From Candidatus Poribacteria bacterium (GTDB lineage Bacteria; Poribacteria; WGA-4E; PCPOR2b): a stretch of DNA of 64,000 nucleotides. The stretch covers positions 55,235 through 119,234 of the forward strand of contig JAJECO010000018.1 of assembly GCA_022822005.1 (NCBI GenBank), read 5' to 3'. The translations under genes and the position numbers were made by a program. Shown here piece after piece: positions 36,777 through 45,746 of this stretch (the stretch's first letter is position 1; every line of letters starts with the position of its first letter). Under the pieces are notes generated by a model, which was given only the letters and a program-made list of their open reading frames with translations, made no database searches and was not told where the DNA came from.

Positions 36777-37913
36777 ATGGAGTCCTCCTTGTCCAAACAC
36801 AGCCAATGGTCAGTGACAGATCGAAAATTTATGGAACACGCGTTGGCGTTGGCATCGAAGGCGCGTGGACGTACCAGCCCGAATCCGTTGGTCGGTGCGG
36901 TGATTGTTCGGGATAGCGAAATTGTCGGCGAAGGGTATCACCAAAAGGCAGGGGAAGCCCACGCAGAGATTCATGCGCTGAATCAAGCCAGAGGGCTTGC
37001 GGAGGGCGCGACAATGTACGTCACGCTGGAGCCGTGTTGTCATTGGGGACGGACGCCGCCCTGCACCGAAGCGGTCATTCGTGCGAAGATAGCCAACGTT
37101 TTCGTTGCGATAGAAGATCCAAATCCACAGGTTGCTGGCAACGGCATACGCCAACTTGAGGAAGCAGGCATACCCGTTCAGGTGGGGCTTTGTGAGGGGG
37201 AATCACGGCAACTTAACGAAGTATTTATCAAATACATCACCACCCACCGCCCCTTTGTTATTCTTAAATCCGCAATCAGCTTAGATGGAAAGATCGCCAC
37301 CGCTTCAGGCGAATCCCAGTGGATTACCTCAGAAGCATCCCGATTGAAAGGGCATGAGGTTCGCGCTCAGGTTGATGCAATTCTCGTCGGTGTTGGGACT
37401 GTGTTGCAAGATAATCCGTCGTTGACGACACGCTTGCCAGATAGGAAGAATGCAGATCCGATTCGTGTGATCGTTGATTCACGTGGTCGCACACCGCTTG
37501 GAGCAAAAGTTTTTAATCGGGACAGCAATGCGGGCACACTAATCGCCGTCACAGAAAAAGCACCCATAGAAAAAATCGAAGCCTTGAAATCCGCCGGTGC
37601 CGATGTGCTCATTCTCCAAACACAGGAAGGACGGGTCTGTTTAAGCGCGTTAATGCAAGAGCTTGGACGAAGGGAAATCACAAGTGTACTCATCGAAGGT
37701 GGAGGAAAAATAAACGCTGCTGCTTTGGAAGCAGGAGTTGTCGATAAGGTGATGTTTTTTGTTGCACCGAAGTTAATTGGTGGTAGAGATGCGCCCGGTC
37801 CTATTGGTGGGCGAGGCATTGCTCACTTGGCTGAAACTTTTGAGCTGCATAGGATTAAAGCCACTCAAATAGACAGTGACTTTTTGATTGAAGGGTATCT
37901 TTTGCCGCGGTAA
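36777..37913 (+). CDS. ribD: Bifunctional riboflavin biosynthesis protein RibD
   Basis: The 378-residue protein has both RibD parts. The deaminase (about 13-150) keeps the zinc and catalytic residues: H62 and E64 in HAEIHAL, then C87 and C96 in PCCHWGRTPPC, with PNPLVGAVIV before them. The reductase (about 155-378) starts FVILKSAISLDGKIA and has VGVGTVLQDNPSLTTR and VLIEGGGKINAA. It deaminates and reduces the pyrimidine intermediate in riboflavin synthesis in the cytoplasm. Its ATG is 2 bp after the stop of the secreted LRR protease gene, so it may be read from that transcript. The archease gene follows. Confidence 0.94.
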   Translation: MESSLSKHSQWSVTDRKFMEHALALASKARGRTSPNPLVGAVIVRDSEIVGEGYHQKAGEAHAEIHALNQARGLAEGATMYVTLEPCCHWGRTPPCTEAVIRAKIANVFVAIEDPNPQVAGNGIRQLEEAGIPVQVGLCEGESRQLNEVFIKYITTHRPFVILKSAISLDGKIATASGESQWITSEASRLKGHEVRAQVDAILVGVGTVLQDNPSLTTRLPDRKNADPIRVIVDSRGRTPLGAKVFNRDSNAGTLIAVTEKAPIEKIEALKSAGADVLILQTQEGRVCLSALMQELGRREITSVLIEGGGKINAAALEAGVVDKVMFFVAPKLIGGRDAPGPIGGRGIAHLAETFELHRIKATQIDSDFLIEGYLLPR

Positions 37914-37932
37914 CTCTAGGGAAGTGTCTTTG

Positions 37933-38358
37933 ATGAAGAGATATGAATATATAGAACATACCGGTGATATTGGGATCCGCGCTTATGGGAGCACGCTAAA
38001 GGAACTATTCATCAACGCAGCACAAGGGCTATTTGATGCTATCGCAGACCTTAGCACGGTCGGTATGACCACACAAACTGAAATTGAGGTATCGGCGGAA
38101 TCCCTTGAAGAGCTGATGGTGGCGTGGTTAGATGAATTGAATTTTCAACATGAGGTGGAAGAAATTTTCTTTGGACAGGTCAAGATTCGAGAAATTTCCA
38201 CAGCCCCGTACCGGCTGGTAGCGGCTGCCTATGGCGAGCCGGTGGATTTTACGAAACACGTTGTCTACACAGAGATTAAGAGCATCACGTATCATCAATT
38301 AATCGTTGAGCAAACTCCGGATAATCGATGGTTGGCACAGGTAATTTTCGATCTGTAA
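37933..38358 (+). CDS. Archease-like protein (RtcB RNA-ligase cofactor family)
   Basis: The frame is open from 37888 inside ribD, but the ATG at 37933 gives the normal family N-terminus MKRYEYIEHTGDIGIRAYG, with the conserved aspartate D12 in EHTGDIGI, and has a length of 141 residues, typical for archeases. The C-terminus ends QVIFDL, where the family has a conserved acidic metal-ligand residue. Archeases help the RtcB RNA ligase to be guanylylated and turn over. No rtcB gene is in this window. It lies 19 bp after ribD on the same strand and converges with the RNase J gene. Confidence 0.87.
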   Translation: MKRYEYIEHTGDIGIRAYGSTLKELFINAAQGLFDAIADLSTVGMTTQTEIEVSAESLEELMVAWLDELNFQHEVEEIFFGQVKIREISTAPYRLVAAAYGEPVDFTKHVVYTEIKSITYHQLIVEQTPDNRWLAQVIFDL

Positions 38359-38449
38359 TGGTGTATATAGTTCTCATTGCGGCTTTAGCAATTCAAACAG
38401 TGTTGTAGACAACCGCTGTCTTAGCTATCACAAGCCTACCAAACCGCTA

Positions 38450-40120
38450 TCAAACCCGCATAACGACAGGAAGCACCATCGGACGACGATCCGTTTTTCT
38501 TTTGAAAAACCGCCGCAACACCACCCGAATTTCTTCCTGCACTGTTTCCGCTTCACTTTTTCCTTCTGGACTTAGATGGTTGATTGCGTGGATGACAATC
38601 TCTTTGGCTTCGTCCATCAACTCCTCGGATTCATCCATATAGACAAACCCTCTTGAAACCATGTCTGGTCCCGCGGTAACTTCGCCGCTGTTACTGTTGA
38701 GAACTACAATCGGAATGACCATACCATCTTGAGCGAGCTGTTGTCGATCATGCACTACAATGTTCTCAACACCCATGTCAATCTTTCCATCCACAAGAAC
38801 ACGCCCCGCTGGTACTTTCCCTTGAACACCACAGAAATCAGGGGTCAGTGTAATTAAATCACCATCCTCAGCAATTATGATATTTTCTGGGAGTATTCCG
38901 ACCTCTTCTGCGAGCTCGGCGTGTTGCACAAGGTTACTGTGTTCTCCGTGCGCGGGGATAAAGAACTTCGGTCGAACAACGTTCATCATCAACTTGAGGT
39001 CCTCCTGTGCGCCATGCCCTGAGACGTGAACATTCGCATTTCTCTCGTGTAAGACATGGACACCCCGACGCAGTAGGTGGTTGATCATGTGACGCACGGA
39101 TTGCTCGTTGCCGGGGATGATTCGTGCCGAGATCATGACAGTATCCCCTGGCTCCACGTGCAGAAAGGCGTGGTCATCCTTTGCAATGAGTGCCATCGCA
39201 GATCTCGGCTCGCCCTGACTCCCGGTGCTAAGTACGACCACCTCATGGGGAGCAAAACGGTCAACTTCACGCGCATCGATAAGAAGATTCTGCGGCACGT
39301 CCAGATATCCTAACTCCGAGGCTGTGCGGATGTTGTTAATCATTGAGCGCCCAGAGACTGCTATCAGACGATGGTGTTCAACCGCAAGGTCTATGAATTG
39401 CTGAACCCGGTGCAGGCTTGACGAGAAAGTTGCGAGCAAAAGGCCACCGGTCGTTCTTTGAAATATCCCCTCCAAATCGGAATGGATTGAACGTTCGGAA
39501 GGGGTGAAGCCAGGACGATCTGCGTTGGTGCTGTCGGAAATGAGCAGTAAGACGCCCTTCTCACCGAGTGCCGCGAGTTTAGGAATTTCAGTTAGGCGAC
39601 CATCAACGGGGGTTTGATCGAACTTGAAATCGGTAGCGTGGACAATGGTTCCGATTGGTGTGTGTATTGCGACTGCGACAGTGTCGGGGATACTATGAGC
39701 AACATGAATAAACTCCAAACTGAAGCTGCCCAGTTGGAGCGTATCATCGGGACCAATAACGTTCAACTCCGCGATTTCCAAGACGCCATATTCGCGTAGC
39801 CTCCCTTTGGCTAATGCCAGTGTCAATTCCGTGCCGTAGATAGGCACGTTAATCTGGCGGAGAAAGAATGCCAGTCCGCCCACGTGGTCTTCGTGCGCGT
39901 GGGTGATGATGATACCCTTAATTTTATCTCGATTCTCGCGGAGGTGTGTAAGATCGGGGAAAACGAGATCTACCCCGGGCATATCGGCTTCCGGGAACAT
40001 CAATCCAGCATCGACGACGATGATATCTTCGCCGTATTGGTACATCATCATGTTTAGCCCGAACTCCCCCAATCCTCCAATGGGGACAATTGACACACCT
40101 TCACCTTGGTTTTCAGACAT
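38450..40120 (-). CDS. rnj: Ribonuclease J family protein
   Basis: The frame opens at 40141, but the ATG at 40120 starts MSENQGEGVSIVPIGGLGEFGLNMM, the usual RNase J beginning. The metallo-beta-lactamase motif THAHEDHVGG provides H74, H76, D78 and H79. The beta-CASP domain follows (TSNAD-like STNADRPGFTPSE and RVQQFIDLA), then VSGHGAQEDLKLMM and FIPAHGEHSNL, and a C-terminal domain ending near RVVLRRFFKRKT. RNase J is a 5'-3' exo- and endoribonuclease for mRNA decay and rRNA maturation. Length (556 residues) is normal. DusB lies upstream on the same strand with about 125 bp between. Confidence 0.94.
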   Translation of the reverse strand: MSENQGEGVSIVPIGGLGEFGLNMMMYQYGEDIIVVDAGLMFPEADMPGVDLVFPDLTHLRENRDKIKGIIITHAHEDHVGGLAFFLRQINVPIYGTELTLALAKGRLREYGVLEIAELNVIGPDDTLQLGSFSLEFIHVAHSIPDTVAVAIHTPIGTIVHATDFKFDQTPVDGRLTEIPKLAALGEKGVLLLISDSTNADRPGFTPSERSIHSDLEGIFQRTTGGLLLATFSSSLHRVQQFIDLAVEHHRLIAVSGRSMINNIRTASELGYLDVPQNLLIDAREVDRFAPHEVVVLSTGSQGEPRSAMALIAKDDHAFLHVEPGDTVMISARIIPGNEQSVRHMINHLLRRGVHVLHERNANVHVSGHGAQEDLKLMMNVVRPKFFIPAHGEHSNLVQHAELAEEVGILPENIIIAEDGDLITLTPDFCGVQGKVPAGRVLVDGKIDMGVENIVVHDRQQLAQDGMVIPIVVLNSNSGEVTAGPDMVSRGFVYMDESEELMDEAKEIVIHAINHLSPEGKSEAETVQEEIRVVLRRFFKRKTDRRPMVLPVVMRV

Positions 40121-40245
40121 TATAAATGTGAATACCTCCAATTCGGTTCTTGAGCGGTTCTATTTGATAATAACGTATTGCCTACACTTGTTATTAGTAA
40201 CCCTGTTGATGACAATTATGTTTACTGCTATTCAAAAGATCGATG

Positions 40246-41286
40246 TTAAAGCGTAGCTCTTATGACTTCATGTTCCGTTTCTCTAACGGAGTTGAAGGCG
40301 AACATCATAGATTCAACATGCTCTTGGACATCATTTAGGACCTCAACAATTTCTTCATAGCTTTTGAGGGTTACTAATTGTTCTCGATACATCTTGACGT
40401 TGGGAATTCCTTTTAAATAGTTTCTGTAGTGTTTTCTCATTTCTAAAACACCGTGTCTTGTTCCCTTCCATCTGATGGAGAGTTCCAGATGCTTTTTCAA
40501 GGTGCTCAACCGTTCCTTGATGGAGGGAGGTTCAAGTATTTGGCCAGTCGAGAAATAATGCTTGGTTTCTCTAAAGATCCATGGGTAGCCGATAGCGGCG
40601 CGGCCAATCATTATTCCATCAACACCGTATTTCTGGCGCATGTGATGTGCCTTCTGTGGAGAATCTACATCTCCATTGCCAAAGACGGGAATTGTTATAC
40701 GCGGGTTGGCTTTGATTTCACCGATGAGTGTCCAGTTCGCACTTCCTTTATACATCTGTACGCGGGTTCGTCCGTGGATCGTAATTGCTTGAATTCCAAC
40801 ATCTTGCAATCTTTCTGCTATCTCAACAATGTACTGCGTTTTTTCATCCCAACCCAGTCGCGTTTTAACGGTAACGGGTAGGGTTGTCGACTCGACTATC
40901 TCACGGGTCATTCTAACCATTTTTGGGATATCGCGTAATATCCCCGCCCCTGCACCTCTGCAAGTAATCTTCTTAACAGGACAGCCGTAATTAATGTCGA
41001 TTAGATCTGGATTGACTTGCTCTGCAATCCCAACAGCGGCCTTCATTGATTCAACATCACCCCCAAAAATCTGGATGCCAATCGGCCGCTCTGACTCAAA
41101 GATGTCCAATTTCATCACGCTTTGCCGAGCGTTTCGGATAAGCCCTTCAGACGATATAAATTCGGTGTACATCAGATCCACTCCACGTGTCTTGCACACC
41201 GCACGGAAAGGAGGGTCGCTTACATCTTCCATTGGAGCCAATAGGAGTGGAAAATTACCCAGCTGTAGATTACCAATTTTAACCAT
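40246..41286 (-). CDS. dusB: tRNA-dihydrouridine synthase (DusB type)
   Basis: The frame opens at 41304; the ATG at 41286 gives MVKIGNLQLGNFPLLLAPMEDVSDPPF, the usual start. Residues IQIFGGD, then DINYGCPVKKITCRGAGAGIL with the active cysteine C102, TIHGRTRVQMYKG, PVFGNGDVDSP and GRAAIGYPWIF are the FMN- and tRNA-binding landmarks of DusB. It reduces uridine to dihydrouridine in tRNA with NADPH. The long form with EFISSEGLIRNA resembles Bacteroidetes-type DusB, in line with the FCB-like gene content of the window. Confidence 0.93.
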   Translation of the reverse strand: MVKIGNLQLGNFPLLLAPMEDVSDPPFRAVCKTRGVDLMYTEFISSEGLIRNARQSVMKLDIFESERPIGIQIFGGDVESMKAAVGIAEQVNPDLIDINYGCPVKKITCRGAGAGILRDIPKMVRMTREIVESTTLPVTVKTRLGWDEKTQYIVEIAERLQDVGIQAITIHGRTRVQMYKGSANWTLIGEIKANPRITIPVFGNGDVDSPQKAHHMRQKYGVDGIMIGRAAIGYPWIFRETKHYFSTGQILEPPSIKERLSTLKKHLELSIRWKGTRHGVLEMRKHYRNYLKGIPNVKMYREQLVTLKSYEEIVEVLNDVQEHVESMMFAFNSVRETEHEVIRATL

Positions 41287-41304
41287 TGAGCAAGTCATCT
41301 CCAA

Positions 41305-41713
41305 TTCATAATTAGCCCTACATGTAGCATTAAGTAGGGCTTGAACTTAATCAGGAATGATTAGGAAATTATAAGGACTTATGTGGGGTTTGTCAAATCA
41401 GAAATGGTACACCGGAAAATTTACGGGCAAAGCGACTGACATGGATGTTACTATATTAACCTAAGTTGCTAGTTGATAAATCGAGCGTCAAAAACCGAGT
41501 TTTTTACGCGATTCAGGATAAATCCGGCCCGTTTTCTCCTAATCAGGCGATATGAACACAAACAACTCGGTTTTTTTCTACGAATAGATGTACTAGATTA
41601 TGACGGTTTAGACGTCCAGCCTGACCTGTGAACGCCCCAGCTGCCATACAAATAATTAGTAGCTTGCATCATCATCGATTCAGGAGATGAGCCAAGTTAG
41701 CTGCAGTTAGCAT
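41305..41713. other. Divergent intergenic region, about 400 bp, with inverted repeat
   Basis: No gene seen. It holds an inverted repeat with T-runs on both flanks (41490-41575), listed separately. Confidence 0.45.
41490..41575. repeat. Long-range inverted repeat AAAAACCGAGTT / AACTCGGTTTTT
   Basis: 12-bp arms at 41490-41501 and 41564-41575 enclose 62 bp. The left arm is followed, and the right arm ends, in T-runs, so each could form a weak terminator or the pair could be the edge of a small mobile element. It lies in the divergent region between dusB and the M6-type protease gene. Confidence 0.5.
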
Positions 41714-43867
41714 GTGACCGTGCAAGGAAGGAAGCGTTGGTTGGAAGCAAGATCTGTATCTTTAGGATTATACATATTTAGTTTGATAATGCTCTTTTTT
41801 TCGAGTTTACCTTGTGCGAGTGCACCACCGAATCCTTACCTGTTCTATAACTACGATGCTGTTACAAATTCTTGGACACCGAAAGCACCCTCAAGCGAGG
41901 AGGCCTTCCGTGCGGCGTCAGATCGCTGTTGTTTCGTGCGTGAACAGGTCGTATTACAGGAAGATGGCATTGAGTTTGTTTTAGCAATTAAAATTGATTT
42001 TTCGGATCAACCCGGTCAACGATCGGGCGCAACATTCGATCAATACCTCTTTGCAGACGAAGGGGTATCGTTAAAAACCTACTACGCCGAAGTTTCTTAC
42101 GGGCAGATGGATATACAGCCTGGACCAATGGGTGGGGTTGTTCCGAAAGGCAATCAATGGGTTCGCGCCCAACATCCGATGGGTTATTACGGCGAAGGTC
42201 GGATTAACGTCAAACGCTCCAGAGAACTTGTTCGTGAAGCATGTGCAGCAGTAGACGCGATGGTGGATTTCTCGGCGTATGACCGTGACAAAGACGGTGT
42301 GGTTGACCATGTTTTCATTATCCACTCGGGAGACGACCAAGCATCAACGCTAGAGATGAATGATATCTGGTCGATCTTGACGGAGGATATTAACAGAGTG
42401 TTTGATGGTGTACTCGTAACCACAGCAGTTCTAGTTGGGGAGGAGCCGAGTTTCGATACACCACACCTTGGTATCTACTTTCATGAATTTCTCCATGACT
42501 TTGGTGCTCCCGATGTGTATGGCGGCAATTTTATTGGTCCGCTTGATCATAAATGGGGATTGATGGGACAGTTTGGGCCCTATCAAGGTGAAATTGTCAA
42601 TGGAATTGGCAATGGTTTGCAGCCAAGCCACATCAGCGGCTATCTGAAGTGGGACTTCGACGCGCGACCCGAAAACGGGAGATTGGGGTGGATCCAACCT
42701 GTTGAAATTAAGGAGAACGTGTTAGACCTGGCTATTCCCAGTTTTGAATTGCCACCACACGATAACAAGCTCTTCAAAGTTAATATCCCCGGAAAAATCA
42801 ACCAATTTGGAGAAAGTACAGAGTTTTTCCTTATTGAAAATCGGCATAAAGAATCAGGGGCACGCTTCGATACCGGTCTGCCCGAATCTGGGATTTTGAT
42901 CTGGCATATTGACGAAACGAAGGTACGTCCCGCCGGAGTGATCGACGCTGCAAGCCAAATTTGGCTTGAAGACCCGAACGATCCCAAGCATTATGGTCTC
43001 ATTCCCCACCAGCCGCATATTATAGATATTGGTACCATTACGGATGGTGCAGCGTATTCAGCTGATGATGGCGAAACATCGTTTACCCCAGCAACGTCTC
43101 CTAACAGTAATGCAAACGACGGTACTGTTTCGAAAATCTCTATCACGAATATTGGGCTTGAGGGGCGGGAAATCACGATCTCTATCGCGTTTGGAGACAC
43201 TTATGAGCCGAACGATGAACTGGGCGAAGCTTTTCCAATCCGATTTAACCAAACTTATGAGTCTTTTATCTCTGACCAGCAGGATAAGCGCGATCTCTAC
43301 CGAACTGATGCTATATCAGGCGAGGCAATCGTGGCAACGTTACTTTACCGTTCGGATACAGTTGATTATGAACTTTCTATACTCAACGAGAGTGGCCAGC
43401 AGATCGCTACTGCAGAGAGAGTAAGGCCCGCTGAGCTACAGATCGTATTTCAACCCGCACAAACAGGTAGATTTTATATTTCTGTGGCATCACGCTCGGG
43501 TTTCAGCCAGACGGATTCATACCTTTTGACGGTTAATGCAGTCGAACCGAAGTCTGGACAACTGAACCTGACGCGAGTTCGAGCTTTCCCCAATCCCATA
43601 CGCGCAGAGCACGCTAACGCGTTTTTCTTCTATACGATCCCTGATTTTCAGCTGGCAGAAGAGGTTGAGTTGGAAATTTTCAATATTGCTGGAGATATAG
43701 TCTACACAGATGTTCAGCGAAATGTTATTGGATCTGGATACTTCCGCTGGAATGGAAGGAATGCGGATAATGGAATACCGGCGGCAGGAATTTATATTTT
43801 TGTTATCTCCGCGATTCAGGGTGCAGATGTAGCGCAGGAAATTGGTAAAATTGGTTTTGTTAGATAA
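41714..43867 (+). CDS. M6-family secreted metalloprotease with PPC and FlgD/T9SS-like C-terminal domains
   Basis: The 717-residue frame opens at a GTG; another GTG lies at 41720, and the exact start is uncertain. A signal peptide (LYIFSLIMLFFSSLPCASA) precedes the catalytic part. The M6 zinc motif HEFLHDFGAPD is at 257-267 (H257, E258, H261 and possibly D267), preceded by the M6-like segment FAIKIDFSDQPGQR-type strand and DKDGVVDHVFIIHSG. A pre-peptidase C-terminal-like domain starts at about residue 496 (DTYEPNDELGEA). The last 100 residues (RAFPNPIRAEHA... to IGKIGFVR) form a FlgD-Ig/T9SS-type tail as in the LRR protease. Likely an exported peptidase. Confidence 0.85.
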   Translation: MTVQGRKRWLEARSVSLGLYIFSLIMLFFSSLPCASAPPNPYLFYNYDAVTNSWTPKAPSSEEAFRAASDRCCFVREQVVLQEDGIEFVLAIKIDFSDQPGQRSGATFDQYLFADEGVSLKTYYAEVSYGQMDIQPGPMGGVVPKGNQWVRAQHPMGYYGEGRINVKRSRELVREACAAVDAMVDFSAYDRDKDGVVDHVFIIHSGDDQASTLEMNDIWSILTEDINRVFDGVLVTTAVLVGEEPSFDTPHLGIYFHEFLHDFGAPDVYGGNFIGPLDHKWGLMGQFGPYQGEIVNGIGNGLQPSHISGYLKWDFDARPENGRLGWIQPVEIKENVLDLAIPSFELPPHDNKLFKVNIPGKINQFGESTEFFLIENRHKESGARFDTGLPESGILIWHIDETKVRPAGVIDAASQIWLEDPNDPKHYGLIPHQPHIIDIGTITDGAAYSADDGETSFTPATSPNSNANDGTVSKISITNIGLEGREITISIAFGDTYEPNDELGEAFPIRFNQTYESFISDQQDKRDLYRTDAISGEAIVATLLYRSDTVDYELSILNESGQQIATAERVRPAELQIVFQPAQTGRFYISVASRSGFSQTDSYLLTVNAVEPKSGQLNLTRVRAFPNPIRAEHANAFFFYTIPDFQLAEEVELEIFNIAGDIVYTDVQRNVIGSGYFRWNGRNADNGIPAAGIYIFVISAIQGADVAQEIGKIGFVR

Positions 43868-44021
43868 AAAGTTTTGCTCAGGGCAGGCACAACGGAAAAA
43901 TTGATGGAGGAAATGATTTTGGTTGGAAGTCTGACGTGTTGTATGATAATCTTGACTAAGTATGGTAAGAACAATCAAGTAGAGGATTAAGTGGACACGA
44001 AAGAAACTGTAAGGACTTCAG

Positions 44022-45026
44022 ATGCATATTCTTGGAATTGAAACATCGTGCGATGAAACAGCTGCAGCCGTCGTTACTGACGGCAGGGAAATCCGATCCA
44101 ATATCGTTGCTTCTCAGATAGAACTTCATGCTAAATATGGTGGGATCGTACCCGAACTCGCTTCCCGGCAACACGTAGAAGCGATCAACTACATCGTGGA
44201 TCAAGCGATGGATGAAGCTGGCGTGAGATTCGATGAGCTGACCGCAATTGCTGTCACGAACCGGCCGGGGTTGATTGGTGCGCTTCTTGTTGGTGTTGCT
44301 GCTGCGAAGTCGTTAGCATACTGCCATAATCTGCCGCTTCTGGGTATCAACCACGTTGAGGGCCATATCTACGCGAATTTTATGGAGCATCAGGCGTTAT
44401 CTTTTCCGCATATCTGTCTCACTGTTTCCGGCGGACACACCCTGTTGGTGGAGGTGCAGGAAGGCTGGCGATATGAGATCTTGGGTACGACACAGGATGA
44501 TGCCGCGGGAGAAGCCTATGATAAAGTTGCACAATATCTTGGTCTCGGTTTTCCGGGTGGTAAGGTAATCGATGATTTGGCGAAGGAGGGTGACAGTGAC
44601 GCGATCCGGTTCCCACGTCCTATGCTTGAGCGCGATAATTATCAGTTTAGTTTCAGTGGAATCAAGACCGCTGTTCGATTTTTTATTGAAAAAGCAAGAG
44701 ATGCGGAAACATTGCCTGCGGTTGCGGATATTGCGGCGAGTTTTCAGGCAGCGGTTGTGGATGTGCTTGTGGGAAAAACCGTTCGGGCGGCGAAAGCGAA
44801 AAACGCCAAAGCGATTACTCTAACGGGAGGGGTTGCAGCAAACCGCCAATTGCGCGAATCTATGCGTAGGGCGGGGGAGGAATTTGGCGCGGAAGTCTAC
44901 TACCCACGAATTCAACTTTGTACAGATAACGGTGCAATGATTGCCGGAGTGGCTTACCAGAAATATCAAGAAGGATTGAGAGACACGCTTGATCTTAACG
45001 CATATGCCTCTGGATCTATTGTTTGA
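44022..45026 (+). CDS. tsaD: tRNA N6-adenosine threonylcarbamoyltransferase TsaD
   Basis: The 334-residue protein begins MHILGIETSCDETAAAVV, has VPELASRQH, the metal-binding HVEGH (H111, H115), VSGGHTLL, GEAYDKVA, LTGGVAANRQLR and CTDNGAMIAG. These are the diagnostic TsaD (Gcp/YgjD) motifs. It moves the threonylcarbamoyl group from TC-AMP to A37 of ANN-decoding tRNAs, with TsaB/TsaE. The TC-AMP-forming enzyme TsaC is the next gene, 51 bp downstream. Confidence 0.96.
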   Translation: MHILGIETSCDETAAAVVTDGREIRSNIVASQIELHAKYGGIVPELASRQHVEAINYIVDQAMDEAGVRFDELTAIAVTNRPGLIGALLVGVAAAKSLAYCHNLPLLGINHVEGHIYANFMEHQALSFPHICLTVSGGHTLLVEVQEGWRYEILGTTQDDAAGEAYDKVAQYLGLGFPGGKVIDDLAKEGDSDAIRFPRPMLERDNYQFSFSGIKTAVRFFIEKARDAETLPAVADIAASFQAAVVDVLVGKTVRAAKAKNAKAITLTGGVAANRQLRESMRRAGEEFGAEVYYPRIQLCTDNGAMIAGVAYQKYQEGLRDTLDLNAYASGSIV

Positions 45027-45077
45027 AATGCAAAACTTGATTCCCAAAAAAAACAGATACGTGAATTCCCAAACTCT

Positions 45078-45692
45078 ATGTGCTCAATTGAAGACATCTC
45101 CATTGACCAGGCCACTGCAACCTTGCGGTGCGGTGGTGTCGTGGCTTTCCCGACTGATACAGTATACGGGGTAGGTACTGATCCGTTTCAACCTGAAGCT
45201 GTGCGGAAGCTCTATCAGATCAAGGGCAGACCTATGGATAAACCAATTCCAATATTGGTTGGCTCTGTCGATGATGTTCCGCGTGTTGCTCAGGATCTGC
45301 CACCAATGTTTAACCAACTTGCGGAACGGTTCTGGCCCGGTGGACTAACGCTGATTGTAAGGGCAAAAACACTACCGTCTGAAGTTACCGCTGGTGGGGA
45401 TACGGTTGGGGTACGTATGCCCGATCACCCAATAGCACTTGCGCTTCTCCAGCGTTTTGGTGGTGCAATTGCTACAACGAGTGCGAACCGATCTGACGAA
45501 CCACCAGCTACCTCAGCCGCCGAGGTCCGATCCGAGCTTGGTGAACTCGTCGATATTGTACTTGACGGTGGTGAGACGGTGACGAGAGTAGCCTCCACTG
45601 TTTTGGATCTCACCGTATCACCGCCTCACATCCTCCGCCAGGGCGGGATTTTAATGAATCAACTTGCCCCGGTTATACACCATCCTGATTAA
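45078..45692 (+). CDS. tsaC: L-threonylcarbamoyladenylate synthase (TsaC/Sua5/YwlC)
   Basis: The 204-residue protein has VVAFPTDTVYGVG (21-33), KLYQIKGRPMDKP with the KGR substrate-binding residues, FWPGGLTLIV, VGVRMPDHP and TTSANRSDEPP. These match the YrdC/Sua5 domain that makes threonylcarbamoyl-AMP from threonine, bicarbonate and ATP. The length is of the short TsaC type, without the Sua5 C-terminal domain. Adjacent tsaD confirms the pathway: t6A modification of tRNA. Confidence 0.95.
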   Translation: MCSIEDISIDQATATLRCGGVVAFPTDTVYGVGTDPFQPEAVRKLYQIKGRPMDKPIPILVGSVDDVPRVAQDLPPMFNQLAERFWPGGLTLIVRAKTLPSEVTAGGDTVGVRMPDHPIALALLQRFGGAIATTSANRSDEPPATSAAEVRSELGELVDIVLDGGETVTRVASTVLDLTVSPPHILRQGGILMNQLAPVIHHPD

Positions 45693-45746
45693 ATCTACCT
45701 ATGTTTTTTGTATACTTATTCAGTAAGTCAGATGAGGAGTCTATTT

